Under the pieces are notes generated by a model, which did not search any database, was not told where the DNA came from, and worked only from the letters and a program-made list of their open reading frames with translations. The translations under genes were made by a program, and so were the position numbers. This document shows positions 1 through 8,569 of a DNA stretch of 64,000 bases, in pieces; position 1 is the first letter of the stretch; every line of letters starts with the position of its first letter. Origin of the DNA: Chthoniobacterales bacterium (lineage in GTDB: Bacteria > Verrucomicrobiota > Verrucomicrobiia > Chthoniobacterales > JAATET01); NCBI GenBank assembly GCA_015655545.1, contig JAATET010000049.1, positions 1 to 64,000 of the forward strand. Reading direction: 5' to 3'.

Positions 1-2
1 AA

Positions 3-235
3 AGTCTGCCAGCCCCTAAATTGGATTCAAGGCAAAGCCGGTCATGACCTGGAATGTTGGGGCCGGCGAGTCTGCCAGCCCCTAAATTGGATTCAAGGCA
101 AAGCGGTCTGATGGAAGAACAGCTTATCGCGGGAGTCTGCCAGCCCCTAAATTGGATTCAAGGCAAAGCAAATCGCTCGATCGAGAGGATCTTGGCGTTA
201 GTCTGCCAGCCCCTAAATTGGATTCAAGGCAAGAT
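3..235 (+). CRISPR. CRISPR array, trailer end (4 repeats, 3 spacers)
   Basis: Four copies of a 36-nt repeat begin at 3, 69, 134 and 200. The repeat starts AGTCTGCCAGCCCC and ends TCAAGGCAAAGC. Spacers at 39-68, 105-133 and 170-199 are 30, 29 and 30 nt long and unlike one another. The first three repeats are identical; the fourth loses the consensus at its 3' end (CAAGAT instead of CAAAGC), which usually marks the leader-distal end. The leader and the rest of the array should therefore lie left of the window. A 36-nt repeat with about 30-nt spacers is common in type II and some type III and V systems, but the type cannot be set from the repeat alone. No cas gene is present downstream. Confidence 0.93.
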
Positions 236-275
236 TAGCTAATACATTAGCTGGATGTCGTCACTCCACGAAAAT

Positions 276-1274
276 CTAATCAAATGGAGCGATCGAGGAT
301 GTCTTGCGGATTGCTTCGCGGAGTTCGGTCAGGAATTGGGGCACCTCCATGAAGGGATCGTAGTCTTTGCGTTCCAAAGGCAGGGTCTCGATCGGGAGGT
401 AGCCGCGATAACCGGAATGCCGGATGAGGGTCACTAGCTTCACTAGGTCCGTGCGGGTCGCATTCGGCAGTGTGTCCATCGCCTGTTTGATCTGCCAATT
501 CACCGCATAGGGAGCGACGAGTGCGATGTCGGCATAGGGATCTTTAGTGAGGTATTTTCCGATGTCCACGAGCGGGGCGCACCATTCGTGATCGACGCGA
601 TTGATCAGGCTCAAATGCTGTTCGCCCGTGCTGATGAAGTCGCCGTGGTTTTGCACGGCGACGATGATGCCGAATTTCCGCGCATGCGCCGCGCACTCGC
701 GGAGTGCGTCGGCGGCCCAAGCTTCGACCGCTTCACGATGCGCATGGCCGGAAGCTGCCTGCCAATTTTTGAAGGGTGGCTGTGAATCCGCAAAAACTCG
801 AATCGTGGGCGCGCCGAGCTTGGCGGCGACTTCGATCCAGTCCTTGACGATCTTTACCCCCTCGGCGCGGATGGCGGGATCGGCGGCGACGAAATCGTTG
901 CGGACGCCGGTGCCGCTGAGGTCGAGGCCGAGGTCATGCACGTGGCGTTTGAGCTGGTAAAGGTAGCTGTCGGGCGGTGCCTTCGGATAACCGGGGAAGA
1001 AATATCCGGTGAGATCCACGGCGTCGAAATCCTGTTTCGCGGCAAAATCGCAGACGCTGAAAAGGTCGAGGCCGGTTTGGACATCCCGGGCATGGGCCAG
1101 GAGGATTTCGTTGAACGAATAGATGTTGAGCGCCGGCCGAAGATGCGCGCCGCCGACACGCTTGATCGGCGCCATGAGCGCCGAGGCTTTTTCGGAGCGG
1201 AGGCCAAGGAGCGAGGCGGGCAGGAGCAGCGCGATTTGTTTGAGGAAATCGCGCCGATTTGCCAGGGCATTCAC
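276..1274 (-). CDS. Tat-exported xylose isomerase-like TIM-barrel protein
   Basis: A 332-aa protein of the sugar phosphate isomerase/epimerase (AP endonuclease 2-like TIM barrel) superfamily. The N-terminus carries a twin-arginine signal, NRRDFLKQIALLLPASLLG, so it is probably exported folded. Barrel strands can be followed: FDAVDLTGYF, LDLSGTGV, APTIRVFAD, IIVAVQNHGDF, APLVDIGKY and GYLPIETLPLE, the last supplying a Glu typical of the metal site. The substrate is unknown; in verrucomicrobia and planctomycetes such proteins are many and often tied to sugar catabolism. Its start lies five bases after the end of a decayed gene on the same strand. It runs towards the CRISPR trailer. Confidence 0.85.
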   Translation of the reverse strand: MNALANRRDFLKQIALLLPASLLGLRSEKASALMAPIKRVGGAHLRPALNIYSFNEILLAHARDVQTGLDLFSVCDFAAKQDFDAVDLTGYFFPGYPKAPPDSYLYQLKRHVHDLGLDLSGTGVRNDFVAADPAIRAEGVKIVKDWIEVAAKLGAPTIRVFADSQPPFKNWQAASGHAHREAVEAWAADALRECAAHARKFGIIVAVQNHGDFISTGEQHLSLINRVDHEWCAPLVDIGKYLTKDPYADIALVAPYAVNWQIKQAMDTLPNATRTDLVKLVTLIRHSGYRGYLPIETLPLERKDYDPFMEVPQFLTELREAIRKTSSIAPFD

Positions 1275-1278
1275 GGGT

Positions 1279-1690
1279 TCAAGGATGGGTCTTGGTCGCG
1301 GGGTCGTCGAGGTTGTTCAGCGCGGGGAGGCCGTAGGAGAATCAGCATGTCCGAGGCCAGCTCCGAGACGATCAGCCAACGAGCGTGCGGGCTAGCCGCC
1401 CAAGGTCGTCGAAGAAATAAAAGGCCTCCGCAGGATCGTGCAGGCGATCCGTGTAGACGGGCTGACCGATCTTCGTGACATCCCGCAGCAGGTGCCGCAC
1501 CTCGCCCGCTGGCTTGGAAAAGCGAGCCAAACGCGGAGACGACCGTGAAGATCAGCAGGAAGACCTTGCGCCACGGTCCGGACTGGCTGCTGCGCAGAGC
1601 GCACTCGATAAAAACGGGGATCAGATAAAGATCGACGGCGGCGATCAGGAGGCCCGCCAGCAGGGACGGCAGGGAGAAAAATAAAACTCC
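1279..1690 (-). pseudogene. decayed membrane-protein gene with a protease-like C-terminal tail
   Basis: No single frame makes sense across this stretch. Near 1690-1515 one frame encodes two good membrane segments (SLPSLLAGLLIAAVDLYLIP and KVFLLIFTVVSAFGSLF). Near 1510-1371 the next frame continues plausibly (EVRHLLRDVTKIGQPVYTD, then AFYFFDDLGRLARTLVG and TGA). Near 1371-1340 the first frame resumes with SELASDML, and the other frame ends with SYGLPALNNLDDPATK and a stop at 1279. That tail closely matches the C-terminus of the pseudoprotease at 3006-4538 (SYGLPALDNLGDPETK). At least three frame changes are needed, so I call it a decayed gene or a recombined fragment. The function of the membrane part is not recognised. 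Confidence 0.6.
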
Positions 1691-1779
1691 CCACTCAGCT
1701 CCGAGCGAGCAAGAAATCCGCGCTTGGCCGGGTCGGCAGCACACGTTTTCGCGAAGGATGAAGGGGACTCGGAAATGGC

Positions 1780-1821
1780 TGCGGAAAACGAAAGAGGGCG
1801 ACTTCGCGAGAAGCCGCCCTC
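1780..1821 (-). terminator. intrinsic terminator for the gene at 1848-2392
   Basis: GAGGGCG at 1794-1800 pairs with CGCCCTC at 1815-1821, the stem extending by CTT/AAG after one mismatch around a six-base loop. Read on the minus strand the hairpin is followed by TTTCGTTTTC, and it lies 27 nt beyond the stop codon of the upstream minus-strand gene. Confidence 0.7.
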
Positions 1822-1847
1822 GTGTGCGCGGAGCGTGAGGGCTCGGT

Positions 1848-2392
1848 CTATTTCCTAACCTTTCCGGTGACGACGAACTGAAAAGGATAAGTGCCGCTGG
1901 AGTTCGTGACGACGTAATTCACCGTTAAACTACGCCTTTTACCCTTCGTCTTCGACTGGATCGCGAAAGTCGCTGATGCGACCTCGTCGACAAGAATGAA
2001 CGAGCCGGCTCCCGAGATCACTTTTCTCTTCACCGTGGCCTGGCCGGAGAAAGACGATGCCACCGCACCAGCGAGATTGAAAACACCGGCCGAGACTGTG
2101 TAGGCGCCTCTTTTCGAGAAAGTGATGGTGTTGGAATATGGAGCTGGAATTCCGCCAGCCGAGACAATGCCGGAGAAATTAAACCGCACGGGATTTCCAT
2201 TCTTCGGTCCGTTGACCACAAGCGTGCCCGTGCCGATAATCGGCGGCGAGCCCGAGGAGACGACGAAGCTGGCGGAACCCGTGAAAGAGCCTTTGAACTC
2301 GGCAAAGGGATCGACGATTTTTTTGCCGAGGCTGCATGGGTATCGAGAAGTCCCAGAGCCACCACGAGGAGAACGGGCAGGCGATTGATCAC
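1848..2392 (-). CDS. small secreted beta-rich protein, split by a frameshift at an A7 tract
   Basis: A GTG start at 2392 with AAGGGG seven bases upstream begins a clear signal peptide (VINRLPVLLVVALGLLDTHA, then ASAKK). The signal frame breaks at seven consecutive A residues (2318-2324 as T on the plus strand). One extra A would join it to the mature frame (IVDPFAEFKGSFTGSASF and onwards), which runs to 1848. The mature part is about 150 residues of Ser/Thr/Gly-rich beta-type sequence ending VVTGKVRK and resembles the secreted protein at 62825-63337. No function is known. The slip could be sequence error, a mutation, or transcript slippage. Without slippage, translation could only begin internally at 2219 and would lack the signal peptide. 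Confidence 0.6.
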
Positions 2393-3005
2393 GAAATACC
2401 CCTTGTCAAAATTTTTCAAACGAAGCAATCCTTTTAGCAAATAGCTGTGGAAAAGCGGCGGTATTTTCGCCTTTGACTCGCGGATATTTGTCGAACAATC
2501 CCTTCGCGCATTGATGGCTCCGGAAGTCTGCAGGCCTTGCAGAAATCGGATGGTCGATTCTCCAGCTTGCCTCCGCGACCACTTTGCCCTACGCCTGCGC
2601 ACCGGGCCACGCCTCGGGCCCTGGAAAAACCCGGAATTTCCAACTCGATTTCACGTTTAATACCACGGTCGGAACCCTGACGATCGACAACGACCTCAAG
2701 GCCAAGGCGAAATAGGTCTTAGAATTTTTCGGATGGTGTAGAGCTCGGGGAAGGGAGCAGACTGCGGGCTTTTATGCGCCCGCCCGCCTCAAGTTTCATC
2801 AGACTCTACAGAGGTTGTGAAAGCCGTGGAAACGGCTTTGACAACGGATGGCGGCTTGGACGGCGCGATCGTGAGGGCGGTGCGCTAAGAGTGGGTGTTG
2901 AGGCGAGGAAAAAAGACGCAAAGGGGCGTTATCCTGGGCGATGCGTGAATCGGTGCAGGCGCCGGGCGCGGATGGACGGAAGATTTTTTCCGAATTCGAA
3001 TCCAA
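2393..3005. other. 613-bp stretch without an intact gene; possible gene remnants
   Basis: No complete gene is seen. On the plus strand an open stretch ending with TAG at 2713-2715 encodes a plausible protein tail (FQLDFTFNTTVGTLTIDND, then LKAKAK) but has no convincing start and follows a TGA near 2514. A second open stretch ending with TAA near 2888 could encode EVVKAVETALTTDGGLDGAI followed by VRAVR. Both look like ends of decayed genes rather than expressed genes, and both could be chance. The stretch separates the A7-split secreted gene from the pseudoprotease gene. Confidence 0.25.
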
Positions 3006-4538
3006 TCAAGGAACGGCCTTCGTCTCGGGGTCGCCGAGGTTGTCGAGTGCGGGGAGGCCGTAGGAGTCGCGGAGCTGGTCGGCGGTTTCGCTGACCTCTT
3101 TCGCGTCGAGGTAGAGCACGCCGGGGTCGGACTCGAGTTCGACTTTTTGAAAGCCGTCGATCGGATGCTTCGCGGCTTCGGCCACGTCCTCCAGGCAGCG
3201 GATCGTGCGGCCGTTGATTTTTTCGACGATGATCTCGGCCACGTCGTCGTAGCCGACGGTCGTATCGGCGGGGAGCACCTGGCTGAGGAAGACGATCTTG
3301 CCGCGGTCGGGGGGGAGCTCGTCCTGGAATTCATCGAGATAGGTGAGTCGGGCGGGGGCGTCGTTTTTCCAATCGCTGCCCCATTCGCGCAGGAAGGAGC
3401 GGGAGAGTTCCTGAAAAACGAGGCCGCCGAGGATATAGTAGCGGGGCGCGCGATCTAGGACCATCGGCTCGCTGATGACTTTCGAAAGATCGCGCGGCTC
3501 GAGCGGCAGTTTGAGATCGATGGTGTGGCCGTTTCGGAGAACGGTCATGGGAAGTTCGCCGCCGGGGAGATTCGCGGTGGAGATGAGGTGGCTGAAGGGA
3601 ATTTTCCCGTAGTCGGAGTTTTCGTAATTTCCATCCTCGTCGATCTCGTGGCCGCCCACGCTCATGACGACGTCGGCTTTTTTTAGCCCGGCTTTCTCGG
3701 CGGCGGCGGCGTGCGCCACGGAGACCACATAGACTCCGGCCTGTCCCTTCTTCATGCCGAGGTAGCGGCGGAATTGGGGATCGCGGGTGGGGGAAAAGGT
3801 GATGCCGGCGCGGGAGATGCCGCGGTAGGGCGGCTTCGCGATGCGCGCGAGAAAGTTGGCGATGACGACGTCGGGCACGATGTCGGCGGATTGCGAACGC
3901 GTCTCGTAGCGCATGAGGAGACCGGCCAGCCGGTCGCCGAGGAAGACGGGCATGGTGAAGCTGTTGTCGCGGTATTGCAGCGGCGCGCTGAGGCGGTAGG
4001 TGAGGAGCGCGATCCCGTCGGCCGGGTAATTGCCGACGCTCACGGTCGTGACGACGGCGGGGGTGAGGGCGACGGCGCCGGTATTTTCGAGCTGAAGAAC
4101 GCTGACTCGGGTGCCGACCTGCACGTCTTTGCCGAGCTGCACGGGCTTCGTGCCGTCGAGGAATTTCGGATCCTGAGGCTTGAGAATGGCGAGGTTCGAT
4201 TCGTAATCGACGCTCTCGACATCGGCGGCGACCTTGCCGGAGCTGACGGGCAGCTCGAGCTCGACGTAGGTGTGATTCGCGATCATCTCGGCGGTGACGA
4301 GCACGCGGCCGCCATCGATCACGACGCCAATGCCGCGGCGGTTGAAGGGCGGCTTCTTGGTCCAGGGGCGGCCGAAGTTGAACGACTGGTTCGTCGAGTT
4401 CACACGCACGATGGAATCCGCGGAGGGAAGGGGCGCGGGAGAATTCGCAACGGCGGCGCGAGTCTCGGCCGCCACGAGGAGGCACGGCGCAAGGACGGCA
4501 AGAATGGCGAAAAGATGGGAGCGGAGCAGCGCGATCAT
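3006..4538 (-). CDS. HtrA-like pseudoprotease with PDZ-like domains, catalytic triad lost
   Basis: A 510-aa exported protein (signal peptide about residues 1-28) with the trypsin-like plus PDZ arrangement of S1C proteases. The protease half keeps the fold (GIGVVIDGGRVLVTAEMIA, then SNLAILKPQD), but the usual TNAHVV histidine motif is replaced by TAEMIA and no GNSGGP serine motif exists; the matching stretch reads DNSFTMPVFLGDRLAGLL. A PDZ-like domain follows (GVYVVSVAHAAAAEKAGLKK, then ADVVMSVGGHEI). A C-terminal domain resembles that of its upstream neighbour. Its ATG overlaps the stop of the intact protease gene by four bases, so the two are translationally coupled. I infer a regulatory or substrate-binding partner. 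The last 20 residues recur in the wreck at 1279-1345. Confidence 0.82.
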   Translation of the reverse strand: MIALLRSHLFAILAVLAPCLLVAAETRAAVANSPAPLPSADSIVRVNSTNQSFNFGRPWTKKPPFNRRGIGVVIDGGRVLVTAEMIANHTYVELELPVSSGKVAADVESVDYESNLAILKPQDPKFLDGTKPVQLGKDVQVGTRVSVLQLENTGAVALTPAVVTTVSVGNYPADGIALLTYRLSAPLQYRDNSFTMPVFLGDRLAGLLMRYETRSQSADIVPDVVIANFLARIAKPPYRGISRAGITFSPTRDPQFRRYLGMKKGQAGVYVVSVAHAAAAEKAGLKKADVVMSVGGHEIDEDGNYENSDYGKIPFSHLISTANLPGGELPMTVLRNGHTIDLKLPLEPRDLSKVISEPMVLDRAPRYYILGGLVFQELSRSFLREWGSDWKNDAPARLTYLDEFQDELPPDRGKIVFLSQVLPADTTVGYDDVAEIIVEKINGRTIRCLEDVAEAAKHPIDGFQKVELESDPGVLYLDAKEVSETADQLRDSYGLPALDNLGDPETKAVP

Positions 4539-6001
4539 GGTTTCAAGTTCGATTCTTTGGCCACGCCGTAGCGGGAGCGGATGCGGTCGCGGGCGGCGGC
4601 GACGGCTTTCGCCTCGAGCACCAGCGGGCGGCTCGCGCCAAGGAACTCGATCACATAATATTCCGAGGGCTTCGCCAGGGCATCTGCGACGTCGTCGAGC
4701 GTCTTGATCTTCGCGCCGTTGATGGTGTCCACGATCGATTGGTAGAATTCGTCGGCGTAGGCGTTGACGGGGTCGGAGAGGATGTTGCTGAGGATGACGA
4801 TCTCGGGCCGCTCCTTGTAGAGATCGTTTTCGAGAAAGTGGTCGTAGTAATAGCGGGTGCGGGAATTTTTAAGCGTGGTGGCGTTGACAAAATCCTCGCT
4901 CAACGGCTGGAAGACCAGTCCGCCGAAGAGCACGTAGCGCGGCTTCACGTCGTAGGCATTCGCAAAAATGTTGAAGGGAAACGGCTCGGTGAGCGGGATC
5001 GTGAGCTTGAGCGGCCGGCCATCGCGGATGAGGCCGAGATCGACTTTGTCGCCCTTGAATTTGCGTTCCACGACCTCGGCCATTTGCACGTTGCTGTCGT
5101 CGAGCTCGACGGTGCCGTCGCTGGCGACGGCGTGGCCATCGATGGTGAGAATGACATCCCTCGGCTTGAGGATTCCATCGGCGGAGCCGCCTCCGTAGAT
5201 GTCGCTGACCATCACGCCCTGGCCGTCGTCGGGCAGTCCGAGCGCGCGGCGGGCGGCGGAGTTGTAAAGCGGGAAGGTGGTGATGGCGAGATCGACGTAG
5301 TGATCGTAGCGGCCGTCGGCGATGTCCGTGAGGAAGCGTTTGATGACGGTCGTGGGAATCATGTAGCCGGTGTTCTGCGCGACATCTCCGCTGTAGCCTT
5401 GAAAGGCGACGCCGATGACCTTGCCGTCTTGCACCACGGGGCCGCCGCTGTTGCCGGGATTGATGGCCGCGTCGATCTGGATGACGAGATGCGAGTCGGC
5501 GCCGGAGTGGCTGTATTCCTGAAACTCGACCCGCGAAACGATCCCTCGCGTGACGGAGGCGCGGTCGCCGCCGATCGGGTAGCCATAGACCATGACGTTG
5601 GACTCGAGCGCGGGAATGCCGTTGAAGTCGAGCGGAAGCATGCCTTTGAAAAAGTCGGGATTCGACGGCACGAGCACGGCGAGATCGCAATCGTGCGCGA
5701 TGTGCTGGATCCGTGCGCGATAGCGGTTCGCGTCGCCCTCGCGGGTGATCCAGATGACGCGCGCGTTGCTGACGACGTGGGCGTTCGTCAGGATGCGGTC
5801 GTCGGCGACGACAAATCCCGTGCCGATGCTTTCCTCCACCGAACCGGGATTCCACGGCGTGCTGTAGTCGGCTTCCTGCGAGACGGTCTGAATGCGGACG
5901 AGGCTGCGGCGAATGAGATCCGAAGTGGCGGCCTGCGTGTCCGAAAGGAACGCGGAGATAAGCGGCAGAAGAAAAATGGCGGCGCGGAAAAACTGCGTCA
6001 T
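4535..6001 (-). CDS. HtrA/Deg-like serine protease with PDZ-like domains
   Basis: A 488-aa exported S1C-type serine protease (signal peptide about residues 1-25). The catalytic triad is intact: His75 in LTNAHVV, Asp106 in HDCDLAVL and Ser185 in NPGNSGGP. A PDZ-like segment follows the protease domain (DGQGVMVSDIYGGGSADGIL, then KPRDVILTIDGHAV), and a C-terminal part shares its layout with the dead paralogue encoded directly downstream. Proteins of this family degrade or remodel misfolded envelope proteins. It lies 48 nt after an M23 peptidase gene, so the context is envelope maintenance. It is longer than a one-PDZ DegS and has a C-terminal domain that I do not recognise. Confidence 0.9.
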   Translation of the reverse strand: MTQFFRAAIFLLPLISAFLSDTQAATSDLIRRSLVRIQTVSQEADYSTPWNPGSVEESIGTGFVVADDRILTNAHVVSNARVIWITREGDANRYRARIQHIAHDCDLAVLVPSNPDFFKGMLPLDFNGIPALESNVMVYGYPIGGDRASVTRGIVSRVEFQEYSHSGADSHLVIQIDAAINPGNSGGPVVQDGKVIGVAFQGYSGDVAQNTGYMIPTTVIKRFLTDIADGRYDHYVDLAITTFPLYNSAARRALGLPDDGQGVMVSDIYGGGSADGILKPRDVILTIDGHAVASDGTVELDDSNVQMAEVVERKFKGDKVDLGLIRDGRPLKLTIPLTEPFPFNIFANAYDVKPRYVLFGGLVFQPLSEDFVNATTLKNSRTRYYYDHFLENDLYKERPEIVILSNILSDPVNAYADEFYQSIVDTINGAKIKTLDDVADALAKPSEYYVIEFLGASRPLVLEAKAVAAARDRIRSRYGVAKESNLKP

Positions 6002-6049
6002 GGAGCTGGAAATGGAGCCGCGGTTGGCGTGGATGTCATGTGAAAAATA

Positions 6050-6862
6050 CTATTCCGAATTCAGATCGCCGAAACGATCCACGCGAAAGGTCGAGGATTT
6101 CAGCGGGCGGGCGGAGGACTTGGGAACGGTGATCGTCGTGGATGCCGGCAGGCTGCCCGTCGTGGACTTCGGATCGTTTCTCAGGGCCGCGCCGCCGCTG
6201 GTCGGCGCGCCGAACGTGCGGGTCTCGGTGAAGGTATTGATCGCGACGAGCGTGGTGCGCCCGCCGCCGGGGAGCTGGCGCCGGCCGTTGATGAAGTCGG
6301 TGGGCGAGTAATAATTCGTGAAGTCGTGCCGATAGCCGGTGCGCGAGACGCCCATCTGGATGTTCTTGTGAATTTCAAAATGGAGATGCGCCGGATAAAT
6401 CCCGTGCGCGGTGCCCATGGTGCCGATGAGCTGGCCGCGCAGGACCTGCTGGCCCTCGCGGACCTTGATGGCGTCGAGATGGCCGTAGAGCGAATCCACG
6501 GTCTTGAGCTCGCGCTCCTCGAAATAGATGTGCCGGATCACGACGACATTCCCCCAGCCGAGATGGACGTCGCGCGCGAAGACCACGAGGCCGTGGGCGG
6601 TCGAATAAATCGGATCGCCGAGGTCGGTGTCGCCGCCCTTGATGCCATTCCAATCCTCGCCGAGGTGGCCATTGGGGCGAAAGCCGCGGGCCTTGTAGTA
6701 GCCGTCGGCATCCGGCTTGCCGACGGGAAAGTCGAAGCCGTCCGCGACGCGGGTGCGGGCGACCTGTGGCTTGGGCGGCGGCGTCTGTTTCGGCGTTTCC
6801 GGCGCGGCGACCAAGGCCGACACGACGGCTCCGAGGACGCACCAGAACAAAAACCTACGCAT
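6050..6862 (-). CDS. M23 family metallopeptidase (LytM-like)
   Basis: Chosen start ATG at 6862 gives 270 aa with a signal peptide (MRRFLFWCVLGAVVSALVAA). An upstream in-frame extension lacks protein character. The zinc ligands of M23 peptidases are visible: His66 and Asp70 in NGHLGEDWN and His161 in HLHFEI, with His128 (GHLD) and His159 as catalytic histidines. The family cleaves peptide cross-bridges in peptidoglycan. The C-terminal 80 residues are Thr/Ser/Pro-rich and may be a linker or a wall-binding tail. It is encoded between a small conserved protein and the protease pair, all on the minus strand with short gaps. Confidence 0.9.
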   Translation of the reverse strand: MRRFLFWCVLGAVVSALVAAPETPKQTPPPKPQVARTRVADGFDFPVGKPDADGYYKARGFRPNGHLGEDWNGIKGGDTDLGDPIYSTAHGLVVFARDVHLGWGNVVVIRHIYFEERELKTVDSLYGHLDAIKVREGQQVLRGQLIGTMGTAHGIYPAHLHFEIHKNIQMGVSRTGYRHDFTNYYSPTDFINGRRQLPGGGRTTLVAINTFTETRTFGAPTSGGAALRNDPKSTTGSLPASTTITVPKSSARPLKSSTFRVDRFGDLNSE

Positions 6863-6924
6863 AAGAGCCCGCCAGAATAAGCGTGTGTGAAAGTGGGCGC
6901 AAGTTTTTGGCCCGCGTCGTTTGC

Positions 6925-7323
6925 TCAGTTCTGCTGCCCGACTTGAATGACCGGCATCGGAAAGCGCAGCTGCAACTCGTCGTCGAGGTGGATCTCGATG
7001 TGATGCACGCCGTAGCGCTCGAACTTCACCCCGCCGAAGACATGGACGTTCGTCGCGTTGCCTTCGAATTCGTTGAGCGTGAACTCCACGCGCGACTCGG
7101 CGAGAATCTGCTCGTCCTCGGACGAAATAATCAGCGAGCGCTGTGTGAAGGTGCCTTCTCCGCCGCACCAGCGCGTCCACAGGCAGAGCTTGAAAAATGC
7201 GACCGGCAGCATGGGGGCGGGGATCACGGTGATCACGCCGACGAGCGTCTGCTGGCCGCTCATTTCGGCGCGGACGTCCTCGCAGAGCAGGCTGGCTTGA
7301 AGGTCCGGAAGGATGTCACTCAT
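6925..7323 (-). CDS. conserved hypothetical protein, DUF6941-like
   Basis: A 132-aa soluble protein starting MSDILPDLQASLLCEDVRAE. The pattern LCEDVR, then TLVGVITVI and a C-terminal GVHHIEIHLDDELQL, resembles small bacterial proteins grouped as DUF6941, whose role is unknown; I am only moderately sure of that match. There is no signal peptide or membrane segment. The ATG at 7323 overlaps the stop of uppP by four bases, so it is probably translated from the uppP message. A longer reading from further upstream lies inside uppP and was rejected. Confidence 0.75.
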   Translation of the reverse strand: MSDILPDLQASLLCEDVRAEMSGQQTLVGVITVIPAPMLPVAFFKLCLWTRWCGGEGTFTQRSLIISSEDEQILAESRVEFTLNEFEGNATNVHVFGGVKFERYGVHHIEIHLDDELQLRFPMPVIQVGQQN

Positions 7324-8108
7324 CGGTGGAGAAAGAACAGGCCGAGCAGCAGCAGGCCGAAGGCGATGCGGTAGATGCCGAAGCTCACGAACGAGTGCGA
7401 CTGCACGTAGCGCAGCAGCCACTTCACGGCGATGAAGGATACGGCGGCGGCGACGACGAAGCCGAGCGCGATAAGGCTCCAGGGCTCGTGGACGCCTTCT
7501 TTCAAGCCGCTATGAATTTCCAGCGCGCCGGCGGCGAGCATGGTGGGAATGCCGACGAGAAAGGAAAACTCCGTCGCGGCGATGCGGCCCGTGCCGAGCG
7601 CCATGGCGAACATGATCGTCGAGCCGGAGCGCGACGCGCCGGGAAACGCCGCGGCCACGAGCTGGCCGAGAGCGACCGCGAGCACCACGGGCCACGAGAT
7701 GCCGTCGGCCGATTCGCGTCCTTTGATCGCGCCTTCGACGATGATGAAAACGATGCCGCCGACGATCAGCGCGAGGGCGACCGGCACTAATTCCTCGGGC
7801 AGCTTGAAGCCGAGCTTTTTCATCACGAAGCCACCGATGCAGGTGATGAAAAACGCGACGAAAACCTTGAGATCCAGCAGGCGGCTCGCGGGCTCATGGA
7901 TCCGCAGCATCATGGCGATGCGCTTGTGAAAAAGCGGCAGCACGGCAAGAACCGCGCCGACTTGAATGACGACGTTGAAGAGGTCGGACTTCTGCCCGCC
8001 CAGCCAATGCTCGGCGACCAGCAGGTGCCCCGTGGAGGAAACGGGAATGAACTCCGTGACGCCTTCGACGATGCCGAGGATGACGACGATCAGCCAGGCA
8101 GGCAGCAT
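7320..8108 (-). CDS. uppP: undecaprenyl-diphosphatase UppP (BacA)
   Basis: A 262-aa polytopic membrane protein that dephosphorylates undecaprenyl pyrophosphate, recycling the lipid carrier for peptidoglycan and other surface polymers and giving bacitracin tolerance. Both family signatures are present: EGVTEFIPVSSTGHL at residues 15-29 with the catalytic Glu, and GASRSGSTI in the middle. The length fits the family. It lies 33 nt after glnB and overlaps the next gene by four bases, which makes it part of the minus-strand envelope run. The C-terminus ends in a hydrophobic helix (GLLLLGLFFLHR). Confidence 0.97.
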   Translation of the reverse strand: MLPAWLIVVILGIVEGVTEFIPVSSTGHLLVAEHWLGGQKSDLFNVVIQVGAVLAVLPLFHKRIAMMLRIHEPASRLLDLKVFVAFFITCIGGFVMKKLGFKLPEELVPVALALIVGGIVFIIVEGAIKGRESADGISWPVVLAVALGQLVAAAFPGASRSGSTIMFAMALGTGRIAATEFSFLVGIPTMLAAGALEIHSGLKEGVHEPWSLIALGFVVAAAVSFIAVKWLLRYVQSHSFVSFGIYRIAFGLLLLGLFFLHR

Positions 8109-8141
8109 CGACTGGAATGGAACAGCTCGGGAGGGCCCGGG

Positions 8142-8564
<423 letters not shown>

Positions 8565-8569
8565 CTAAA

